From the NCBI GenBank assembly GCA_019055375.1, contig JAHQIW010007294.1, forward strand, positions 124,001-188,000: DNA of 64,000 bases, in the 5' to 3' direction. Within the stretch, counting starts at the first letter, position 1. The number at the start of each line of letters is the position of its first letter. The notes under the pieces were generated by a model. That model was not told where the DNA came from, made no database searches, and saw nothing but the letters and a program-made list of their open reading frames with translations. The stretch is from Parelaphostrongylus tenuis. Lineage: Eukaryota > Nematoda > Chromadorea > Rhabditida > Metastrongylidae. Below are positions 32,601 to 40,991 of the stretch, piece after piece. Position numbers and translations under genes: made by a program.

Positions 32601-35598
32601 TATTGGCGAAGACAAATTGGAACTGTGGGGCAGGTCTATCTCATATTCCTCATTATAGTTGAATTTTTCTCGATAAACCCGGGTGTTTCCATTCTAAAGA
32701 AGTAACCCGGTCGATACTAGTTATTTCATTTTTTGTTTGAACGATCGGTTCAGTTATGAAGATTTGTTCTATTCCAGGAACCAATACTATTCTCTGCAAC
32801 TATTCGCGAAAATATCTTGTACGGTGCTAAAAATCCAGAGGAGATTACTGAAGAGCAGGTGACTAACTGCAGGACATCACTTTGACCTGGGTTTTTCTGC
32901 ATAATTCTTTTTGCTTTTGTCTTTTGAGGTAGAAGAAGCCGCTGAGCAGTCAAATGCTCTTGATTTCATCCACTCATTTCCTGACGGATTCGATACATTG
33001 GTAAGCTATTACCCCTTAGATTGCACGTATATATCATGTATACATGATATGTATATAAGTATTCAGATACATACAATACATACAATCGCTCATCTTATGA
33101 TTATCTTATCTATTATATAGGTCGGTGAACAAGGTTCAATGCTAAGTGGAGGTCAAAAGCAACGAATAGCAATCGCAAGAGCACTTATAACGGTAATTTA
33201 TGTTTAACAACTCGTGACGATGCTTGTCGACTTTATTGCACACGAGTTAGGCAAAATGAGCTGTACGCATTGGATTCAATGTTGTTCTGAGTGTTTTTAC
33301 AACCCAGAATTATTTGCTGTACTTTTGGTGTGTATCTTTCGCAATACTTGTACCAGTAGTCAACCTAGGGCGCCTGCTCTGTAGGTCTTTCAATTAATGA
33401 GTACAATTCATTTACGAGGGATAAATGAAAAAGCGATCTCATTCGCTGGCGAGAAACTTTCTATGGGAGTGTTAGTAACCATTCGAAAGCTGAAACTTGA
33501 GGCTACAGCCACATTTCGCCTTTTTTTCAAAAACTCTTTAATAACTCTGTGATCTCCAAACAAAACTAGCGCATTTTTCTCGCCGGACAGAGCTCTTTTT
33601 TCGGACTATTAGTAATCAGTCGTCATCTTAGTGCTTCCTGATGCCAATGCTGTGCTTAAGCCCTGAAAAGATCGTTTCTCTGCAACGCAGCAGGTCAGAT
33701 ACGTTTGATTCGATGTGAGAGAATGGACGATCTAAAGCCAATTCACGTCACGGTGGCTGTGGCGGTCACGTGACTTGACACGTGGTCGCGTTCACTGGCC
33801 GTTGCAGCCAGCGTCCACGGATTCGCGCGGGACTCCGTTTCTTGTTGATGGGAATTCCATTTATTACCAGTTGCGTTGCAGCTTATTTTACCTGCTGAAG
33901 CAGCGTCAAGAAAAGGTTTTTTTTTTCGAAAACCGGCGACGTAGGGCTGTAGCTTAAAGTCTCAGCTTTCGAGTAGCTGCTGATACTTCTATAAAAGTCC
34001 TTCTCCGGAGAATGAGATCAGTTTTTCATTAGTCCCCTCATAACTGAAAAGAAATCACAATTGATTTTAGACAGCTCTGTTTCGTCACGGAGAATCGTGC
34101 TCATTACGATTTTAGGTTCTTTTTCCGTTCAACAACACGGGATAAAGAAACGATGCCACGCGCTCTATAAGAACTTTTCATAAGAGTACTAATAATCGTT
34201 TGAAACCTCACTGTCTGGTTGATCAATATCTGGTTTTTTTGTGTCCTTTTTTGAAAAAAGTCTTTCTATAACGCTTCAGCGAAAGGAAAAGGTTTGTGTT
34301 CACACTAGCTTATTTCTCGCAACACAGAGCTCTTTATTCAGACTATCAGTGATCATTCGACAGCGTAAGGTTTGAAGATTCTATAGCTGTGCTTGTTTTC
34401 TGGAAAGACCGTTTCTCTGCAGTCTAGCAGGGAAAATAAGATTGACATACGCGGGCACGTGTTTTTTTGGCTAATATACGGGCTGGAGGAGGGGGATAGG
34501 GGGTTGGCTGCCGGCATTCTCAACACGGCGGTCGATTGATGACGCTGATGCGTTACACATGTGAAGTACGATTTTTGTGATTCAGTGACGAATTTTCCTC
34601 TCCGTTTTGAAGGGAACTTGTGATAAAATGTATGACCTTGATACTACATAATTTCCTCTACACGTTCATATGCTTTTCATGCTCCAGCGAGGTGATAGTA
34701 AAATTGCACGGCCGATGTGAAACATAGTTTTATTTCAGGTTTTCGAGCGTTATAAAAAGGTTTTTAGAAAGCAAGAGCCAGAAATTTGAGCTTTTCAATA
34801 AATACTATCACTTGTATGAAAAGTTATTGTTCAGCAAAAAGGATTGTTTTTTTCTTCCCTGTGTAACGGAAAAGAATCTGCATTTCCTAATATATTTCTA
34901 TGATGGGAGTCCACTGATGTGGTACTGAAATTTCCCTTCTGCACAGATGCAAATGACGTCCCATTGCCTTTTGTTGTCTTTTTTACGAACTTAGTGACGC
35001 AAAGCTGTTTGCTCATTAGAGGGAGACTACCACATTCAGAGCTGCACAACGGATGTTATGCGTTGACTTCAATGCGCACCTCAAGCATCGGAAAAGGACA
35101 CTTTTTATTAAGTCGCTGCTACGCAAAAATTATCCCTCATCGTGCATGTGTTATAGAGTGTCTTCATTGCTAAAATCAGTATATTAAGAATCCCCGAATT
35201 CTTATTCTTGATGAAGCGACGAGCGCCTTAGATGCAACATCCGAATATCTAGTTCGAACGGCTCTCAATCGACTGCTAGAGAACAGTCATCAAACAGTGC
35301 TTATCATAGCTCATAGGTACATGTAATAAAATGACATTTACAATCCTTTTAATTGGGTGACATCTTAGAATGATGCTTAAAGTTGAAAAAAATCTTTAAC
35401 TTCAGATTATCGACTATTAAACATGCCAATCAAATAGTCGTGCTAGACAAGGGAAGTGTAGCTGAGCGAGGCAGCTTTGAAGATCTCATGCACTTGAGAG
35501 ATGGCATTTTCCAAGGAGCTCGTAGAGAAACAGGCTATCAGTTGGAAAGACGAAGCTTACTGATCGACTTGGTAGCTGGTCAGATGGAGTATTCATGA
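23629..35598 (+). CDS. ABCB10-like half ABC transporter (HAF family), probably mitochondrial inner membrane
   Basis: Exons: 23629-23737, 23810-23949, 24077-24194, 27315-27397, 27473-27592, 27700-27834, 29351-29497, 29576-29657, 29731-29816, 30723-30820, 31264-31404, 32534-32633, 32778-32858, 32929-33000, 33121-33192, 35189-35316, 35406-35598. All phases agree and give 634 residues plus stop. The membrane domain carries [22 protein letters not shown] and [10 protein letters not shown], the last being ABCB10-like. The ATPase domain has Walker A (GASGSGKST), Q-loop (GQEPILFS), signature (LSGGQKQR), Walker B and D-loop ([12 protein letters not shown]) and H-loop (IIAHRLS), all intact. Half transporters of this type work as homodimers; in C. 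elegans, HAF-1 is a mitochondrial peptide exporter in the mitochondrial stress response. Whether this is the haf-1 or haf-3 orthologue is not decided. The initiator exon with targeting peptide was not found. Intron 27835-29350 appears to start with GC. Introns are filled with repeats. Confidence 0.93.
24519..24760. mobile_element. foldback MITE, family B, in an ABC gene intron
   Basis: Left end cccttttagaaccgtgaacc, then aaggcctctgcatctctaaa; the right half (gttggaggttagagttgcaa, then gaggagatggagcag) is the inner complement. The far right arm is degraded. Confidence 0.65.
24960..25680. repeat. family D repeats, two facing sets
   Basis: Blocks gatagcttgaatctcgagaa and gtaaccattcgatagcacaa on the left face gccattggaatttccgcgat and attggaattttcgaggttta on the right, giving a worn palindrome of about 700 bases within ABC intron 24195-27314. 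Confidence 0.5.
25741..25776 (-). ncRNA. hammerhead-ribozyme-like motif
   Basis: On the minus strand: GGCU, then CCUAAAGA (CUGANGA box with G changed to A), stem II GAC-uaaac-GUC, GAA-ACGU-U, then AGCC pairing with the first GGCU as stem I. Apart from the one change in the first box, all elements are present. Confidence 0.5.
25925..25951 (+). ncRNA. hammerhead-like motif lacking stem II
   Basis: Reads gctCTGAAAAGAC followed by GAAACGTTAGCC. The GAAACGUUAGC half is intact, but the first box is CUGAAAA and there is no room for a paired stem II. Probably inactive. Confidence 0.35.
26085..26360 (+). mobile_element. SINE-2, copy in an ABC intron
   Basis: The head is degraded, but gttcatggttcgaccgcgtg (B-box-like), gcgattagatatgtattgaa and the tail gattgatcgacgccgagagc then ttcatcctttagc are present. 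Confidence 0.6.
26655..26697 (+). ncRNA. degenerate hammerhead-like motif
   Basis: Reads tttaaggaaggcgaagtagc then cgaaatagcagcc. Stem II (GGC/GCC) and GAAA are kept; the CUGANGA box and the ACGU block are eroded. Confidence 0.3.
26850..27290. mobile_element. foldback element, family A variant, in an ABC intron
   Basis: Left arm ctgatggcatatttcaagct then ctcatgagat; right arm agacctcatgaaaggcttaa then aatatgtgatcag. Inner blocks ccagcctcatcagtagtgcg and atgcttctgatgggctgaaa also pair, around a centre near 27075. Gives two mirror ORFs. Confidence 0.65.
28000..28920. repeat. family D repeats in the intron after the GC donor
   Basis: Successive blocks, such as ccaataactatccaatagct, aatcagtcgatagcttgaat and catcactcgaatcagcgaga, repeat the 24.96-25.68 kb material in both orientations. 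Confidence 0.5.
28965..29255 (+). mobile_element. SINE-2, copy in an ABC intron
   Basis: Head gtgtagcgcagtgcttagaa, B-box-like gtcgatggtccgaccctcgc, body gccttccacccctctgaggt, tail gactgatcaatgccaaaagc then tccatccttttatcc. Confidence 0.65.
30023..30245. mobile_element. foldback MITE, family B, compact copy
   Basis: Left gggaccatggagccaaggca, right gccgtagacccatggtccc; internal pairs tctgcatctctaagtggcaa and gcagggtttagagatgcaag. Complete at about 220 bp. Confidence 0.75.
30340..30450 (+). mobile_element. SINE-1 in an ABC intron
   Basis: Head ggcttcgatggtgtagtgtt then ggcacgcac, B-box-like cgcaggttcatctcccgctt, tail gttttgcatatcactcagca then ttcttggatatata. Confidence 0.65.
30953..31184. 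mobile_element. foldback MITE, family B
   Basis: Left cctttggggaccgttgacct, right gtggttccacggtcccgaag; centre near 31070 with the tataacaacaatacatttac block shared with the 2.43 kb copy. Confidence 0.7.
31875..32455. mobile_element. palindromic mariner-derived foldback element, copy 3
   Basis: Left terminus cttccataagttttggcaca, right terminus gcttcagtgccaaaactttc. The minus half begins [20 protein letters not shown] (from 32311); the plus half begins at about 32018. Lies in ABC intron 31405-32533, leaving the splice sites intact. Confidence 0.75.
33430..34060. mobile_element. long foldback element, family C, in the last-but-two ABC intron
   Basis: Left arm ataaatgaaaaagcgatctc then attcgctggcgagaaac; right arm ctccggagaatgagatcagt then ttttcattagtcccctcat. 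The intron continues with further family C fragments at 34175-34270 and 34690-34830. Confidence 0.6.
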
Positions 35599-36185
35599 AT
35601 TTTGTGCGTATGAAGGCAAAAAATTTGGAGCTCATGTCAAATCCTCATCATTTAATAGAAGTTCTAACTTCTCGAAAACCAAGAACTTTTCAAGATGGTG
35701 TAATGAGCAAGGCTCATGCACATTCATCCAGGACGTAAAGTATAAACCTTCTGAGCGAATTCATCTTCTCAATATTTCATTGTTTAATGCCCAAATTTGT
35801 TGTATTCAAGTGTTCTCCTTCATGTTTTTCATTCATTTATACTCATATCATCTATCATCTATGGATAATGCAGTAGCGTTTACTTAGGCGAGTAGTTATT
35901 GATATATTGCTGGGCAAATGTATCAGGCACAAAGAATGGTTTTCACCAGTCATTTCTCACTCCTTTTCTTGATTACAAGAAATTCGAGCAAAATTGTCAT
36001 AAACCTTTTGTTATCGAGGAAAATAAAAATTTTGAGAAACTATAACCAGTGGCATGCTTTTAAGACTCGCGTCAGCACTTCTTTCATTTCATGCTTCCAT
36101 GTTGAATGTTAATCAAAAAGATATAGGGGATGCGAACCTGTAGAAATGTGATTAGGTCACTTACCATCAGAATGCTGAGACATTA
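35599..36185. other. 3' flank of the ABC transporter gene
   Basis: A/T-rich; presumably 3' UTR. A 64-codon frame (35918-36112) has no recognisable content. Confidence 0.35.
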
Positions 36186-37142
36186 GGTCTCCAACTAAGT
36201 TCTGAATTTGATCTAGAAAGTAGAATTTTTTCTTACAAAACAAATTTTTTCTTTCACCTGTTTTTGTGCTGACTTTTATTGTGCATCGTTTGGTATATTT
36301 TTGCACATACTTGTCCTACAATGGAGCCATAACGGGAAGTGCAACGCAAGAAAGGCAGATGCAGGCAAAAATGGCGCAAGGGCATTGGATTCCGCACGAT
36401 CTCACACAAGTTCAGAGAGAACAAGAGAAAGCAAATTGCGCAACCTCATCTTTGTCGTCATCTCTGATGTTCGTTTTTGAACAGAATTGTCACCACTGAT
36501 GAGAAAAGGATCTTATTCAAGAGCCAGCGTTGCCTAAATCAGTGGTTGTCACCAGGTCAGCAAAGAACACACACCGAGAGCAAATCGATTTTTCGCCTAA
36601 AACAATGTTAATCATTTCTAAGACGGAAGTGGGCCGACTCATTGGGATTTGTTGTGGACCGGTCAGACACCCTCAACGCTGAGCGATATTGTCAGCAACT
36701 GGATTGGAAATGGAAAACGTTGCAATCACGCAATTTCACGTCACCGCCGTCAGCAAGTCATTTTGCTACAAGACAATGCAAAGCCACACGTTTCCAACGA
36801 AGACAAGGAAGAAGTTGGCCGATTTGAGCTGGGAGCGCTTGGATCATTCGCCGTATTCGCAAGATCTGTCTTCGTCCGTTTTCCATCTATTCAGGTCATT
36901 GGAGCACTGGTCGGACAAGAACATGCGTTGAGACATCAATCATTTGCGTCGAGAATTACTGCTTGGTTTGCATCGAAGAAAGAGTTTTATAAGCGCGGAA
37001 TTGATTTGTTGCCGAAGCATTGGCAGAATTGCATACAGGCAGACGGAGAATACTTCAATTAATGTTATTTGAAACTATCGATTATTTGGAAAAATAAATT
37101 TTTAAATTTTTGGATCAAGTTCGGAGACTTAGTTGGAAACCC
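36186..37142 (+). mobile_element. mariner element with both terminal repeats, N-terminal half missing
   Basis: Terminal inverted repeats of about 28 bp: ggtctccaactaagttctga (left) and cggagacttagttggaaacc (right). A TA precedes the left end; the right flank is less clear. The interior encodes, with several frame changes, the catalytic half of a mariner transposase: HWIPHDLTQVQREQ, FLNRIVTTDEKRILFKSQ, LNAERYCQQLD, VILLQDNAKPHVSNED and HWQNCIQADGEYFN, stop near 37062. The helix-turn-helix half is absent and the frames are broken, so it cannot act alone. Mariners of this general kind, such as bandit of Ancylostoma caninum, are known from hookworms. Confidence 0.85.
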
Positions 37143-37364
37143 AATCGAAGCAAAACTTAGAACTTGATTTTTATCTTCCATAGGCACGAACCGCCCACAA
37201 TGCCTTCCCATCGCTCGTTTTGATAGTCAGAAATGAATACAGATTCTAAACGTTGGTAATTGCTCATTTGGGAATGATGCCAATATATGCTTATTAGACT
37301 TATCCGCTAAAGGATAGTTGCTGACAGCTTCGATAATTTATTTCGAAAAAAGAGTGGTAGCAAA

Positions 37365-37505
37365 ACAGTGGCCTTGGTGGTGTACTGATAGCACGTTTAC
37401 CCGGGTATGGTTTAAGCGCGAGTTCAATTTTCGCTTCATGTTGAGCATTTTGCATACCGCTCAATATTCTTAAATGTATAATCATAACGTCGTAGCACTG
37501 CTAAG
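37365..37505 (+). mobile_element. SINE-1 with long tail
   Basis: Head ggccttggtggtgtactgat then agcacgttta, B-box-like gcgcgagttcaattttcgct, tail gcattttgcataccgctcaa then tattcttaaatgtataatca and cgtagcactgctaaggcagt. Confidence 0.65.
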
Positions 37506-38059
37506 GCAGTAAAAACAGGGATGTTGAAAGGTGCTTTTTACGTATCGTTCTACTTAGGTGACCGCTATTACTGTATGTCGCCAATCTCCTACAGTGTCCA
37601 AGTAGCCGACCTTTACCTATTGGTGCAGAGTAACTCATGACTTTACATTGAGCAATTTATGAGAACTTGCGACACTACGAATTATCTTAGCGAATACACT
37701 CGGTCTTTTTTCACCAGAAAGATAGTGATAGGAACTCTAGAAATTTTATCATTTCTCAATTTTGACCCAATAATGTAGAGTGGTGTGGCAAAAGCGTGGA
37801 TGTATAGTGAAATATCATAACACCGCAAGTGGCGGTCAAACAAAAATGTTTTCTTAATGTATACCTTTTGTTGCGAGTGTTTTCTTAAGACCACGCTCAC
37901 ATTACTACATATCTCGTAATTATTATTTGACCAACATGTCCTGTCTTATACTTATAAAAGCGCATTAGTATCCACTGGTGATCTAATGTCTAACATCCAT
38001 CTATATTCAAAGTCAGACCCATCATCAGCTGTGTAGGCGGACCGACGGATAGGATAGCA
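37506..38059. other. spacer, possibly the 5' part of the Penelope-like element
   Basis: No ORF of note. A family A tail-like segment (tgttttcttaagaccacgct) lies near 37880. Penelope-like elements often have long 5' flanks, so the element may begin here. Confidence 0.3.
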
Positions 38060-39720
38060 TAGTTCTCAACTTTAATAACATCCCAGTTGCTAGGACACAT
38101 TCCAGCCCATCTAACGAGCACTCAGATGTTCCTGGATCGTGTACTTAACACGAATCCGAACAGCGCGTACGTAATGGAGTCATTCGACGTCACTGCTCTA
38201 TATACCAACGAGCCGAATGACTCCGCATTGCAAGCCACACATGAGCTTCTGATACAACACCAGGGAGCTGTAAACATGTATGGCTTATCGATTAGCAGTT
38301 CATGGTCCTATTAGAAGTGTGCCTGAATTGCTCAGTCTTCAGATGGTCCGGGAAATATTATGCTCAAATGAGAGGGCTGGCAATGGAGCAGCGACTGGCA
38401 CCTAGCCTGGCGATTGCCTTTATGTCGAAAGTGGAAGCAACAGTGATGGATCTCCGGCCGTTACTCTACTGTAGGTATATAGATGACTGTTTGCTTATCT
38501 GTTCCTCTCAAAGGAGCTAGATAATTGCTTCAGATTGTTGAATGAACAGTCACAGTATATAAAATTCATCCGTGAGGAACCAGAAAGAGATTGACTCCCT
38601 TTCTTGGCCGTGCAAATAAGCTTAAGCGAGAGCGGCTAACATAACAAAGTGGTACCGAAAACCAAATAATAAGAATATCCTGGTTCACTATCTTTCTCCT
38701 CATTCGTCACATACGAAGAAGGCGTTAGTAAAAGACTTGTTTCGAACAGCAGCCAATGTATGTACTGGGGAGGAGCAAAGAGTAGAATCCGTGAAACTGG
38801 CTCGAGGAATAGCCACTTCTAATGGATACGAATTTGTAATCCCTCGGCTAGGTTTAGAGGAAAGAGTACGCCTTCGAACGAAAACTCGGATGAAAGGAAA
38901 GTCCCGTTCATCCTCCCATTCTTTTCAAATGAGATTAGTTCAGCAATAAAACGCTGCTTGAAAAGAGCGGGTTTGAAGCATCAGCGACTTTTATTGAAAT
39001 ACCACCGAATACTATAAGACGCCAACTAGTTCGCAACCGCTTATATGACCGTCTCTGTATAGTGAAAGATTGTAAAATATGTCCTAACGGCAGAGACCGT
39101 GATTGCATGAGCATAGGTGCAGTCTACCTAATCTCTTGCAAGGCGTGTAGCGATGAATACATTGACGAAACGAGTAGGCCGCTCTATGCCCACGTCGAAG
39201 AACACCTAGCTGACAAGCGTCTTAATAGATGGAAACACTCCGCTAGGGACTCATAGAGAAAGGAACACGACGGAGTTAATTGAGATCGAAGTCATAATCC
39301 TTGCGCAGGAACAAAAAACATCAGCGCGAAAGATTCTGGAAGCACTTTGGATTAACACCACCAATCCAACTATGAACCGCAGGGAGGAATGCCTCTTTAT
39401 TACTCGTGATAGGAGTCAGTATTGAAGATTGTTGTTTTGATGGGCAGGCTGCATTATGAGCCTATATGATCTTCTTCCGGTGATTTCCACTTGAGTCATT
39501 CAGTGGAACACATATAAAAAGTGGTGAGTATTTTGAGAGTTGATTTCGTGCTTGATGAGATTGAAATCTAAATCTGGTGATTTTTTCTTAAGGAGTAATG
39601 GAGGTGTTTGACTGATTGGATTGTGAGCAATTTGACCTTTCCAGGCTCCGAAGAAGGCGAACTGCCGAAACGTCAGCTGTCAAATAAAGTTTAATGTAAC
39701 ACCTCGTGTTTGGCTCAAAG
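38060..39720 (+). pseudogene. Penelope-like retroelement, degenerate
   Basis: Frames in order: SFDVTALYTNEPNDSALQA (38180-38250), RGLAMEQRLAPSLAIAFMSK and RPLLYCRYIDDCLL (reverse transcriptase A, B and C motifs; YIDD is the catalytic box), then FRTAANVCTGEEQRVES (connection region) and a cysteine-bearing VYLISCKACSDEYIDE segment near 39120, which matches the start of a GIY-YIG endonuclease. At least four frame changes and stops separate these. The order (RT, then GIY-YIG) is diagnostic of Penelope-like elements. The 3' end carries a hammerhead-like motif at 39644. Not active. Confidence 0.85.
39644..39677 (+). ncRNA. hammerhead-ribozyme-like motif at the Penelope 3' end
   Basis: GGCU, then CCGAAGA (CUGANGA with U changed to C), stem II GGC-gaact-GCC, GAA, ACGU, C (predicted cleavage position), then AGC pairing with GCU as stem I. 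Stem III is only the self-complementary ACGU, so a monomer would be unstable and a dimer would be expected to cut better. Hammerheads with minimal stem III are reported from Penelope-like elements of other animals. Confidence 0.6.
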
Positions 39721-39736
39721 AACAGAATCAGAAATT

Positions 39737-39990
39737 ATTATTTGAGCCAACATGTCATGCGGTCTGATAATTGGGCTTACTTATAAAGCCTGATACACGC
39801 GCTTCGACCTTGATGATCTCATCAGAGGGACGGTACCGTTCGTCTCTAGCCAATCCTCTCGGGGCGCTCCGTCCCCTATACTAAGAGTAGGCGACGACGA
39901 ATACTTTACACTGTATGTCAAGTGAAATTATCACTGAACACACAGTGCTGTACACTCGACTGCTCTTGGCTGGTATTGTTAGTATATCAA
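39737..39990. mobile_element. foldback MITE, family A, next to the Penelope-like element
   Basis: Left arm tttgagccaacatgtcatgc then ggtctgataattgggct, inner block cctgatacacgcgcttcgac. The right arm is incomplete (cgactgatgagaccgtcaag, caaaacacgtcgatcaggct), so the element may extend to about 40060. Confidence 0.6.
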
Positions 39991-40060
39991 ACAAACGAGA
40001 AGGGTACCGTCCGACTGATGAGACCGTCAAGGTCAAAACACGTCGATCAGGCTGTATAAT

Positions 40061-40458
40061 ATCTCAATTTATATTCAAGAATGTCGAAAGATATACAAAA
40101 TTTGCAACCTTATGTGTGTGCTCTACCCGCGTTTCACTCCTACCTGGGGTTATAGCGGCAACCGGCTTCTTTTTGCCTTAGGATGAAGAATAATTAATTT
40201 TTTTTGCGTTAAATAATAAGATTGACGTTTGTGAACACTACTTTCATCGAAATTAAGTACAACGTATTCAAATTCAACTGATAATCCATTTTTGTGAATT
40301 TCTCATCGCCTCAGGTTAGGTCTCTCGTTCGAATGGAAACCAAAAAAGGTGTATTTTAAAACTAAATCTTTTATAAAACAGGTAAGTACATCAGGAAATG
40401 AGCAGTGTTAGGAGAGACGGTTTTAGTAGCAAATATGCTTACTAAGTTTATATTCATG
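40061..40458. other. spacer downstream of the legumain gene
   Basis: A/T-rich, no recognisable element or exon. Confidence 0.3.
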
Positions 40459-40563
40459 TCAATCTGAAGGAGGGACGTAGAGATTATTTACATGAGTGTA
40501 GGCGTGATGATATTTATTCAGAGGTTCGCTAATTACAACACATTTTTGCAAATTGTACAAATA
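40459..40563 (-). CDS. possible last exon of the legumain gene
   Basis: After an acceptor reading ttttgcccag the frame gives YSLNYLYNLQKCVV and a stop near 40459. The pattern Y-x-L-x-Y-L-Y-x-L-x-x-C resembles the last helix of legumain prodomains. Its phase does not match exon 41088-40992 (phase 0), so either a small exon lies between them or a base is wrong. Confidence 0.3.
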   Translation of the reverse strand, partial: YLYNLQKCVVISEPLNKYHHAYTHVNNLYVPPSD

Positions 40564-40991
40564 GTTCAAAGAGTAACTGGGCAAAAGACAAAGTCTAGAC
40601 GTAATCGAAAGGATTTTTCGAGCATATCGTCGACATTGCATCAATTATTTCGTCCGCATTTGCGATTTCAATGCATAAATTGTTTAGCACGTAGACATAT
40701 TTAAGAACGTAGTCGTACTGAAAGTATTAATGTAGCTAGACTATGGACAACTAATTCATCTCTCTTGCTTCCTCAAATGTCCATTAATATTTACGTACAG
40801 GTTTTTTAGGAGCGATATGAACATGACCAGCCAGTTTTTTCTTTTTGATGACTACTGTATTCCCCCACGACATTAGTTGTAAGAAGCGTTTTCTCTCAAA
40901 ATATAATATTTGCAGTACATTGTGACAAAATCGGGTAATGATGCTGCTAAGGTTGATAGAATGTGTAAATAACAAAATGCTTATCCATTAC

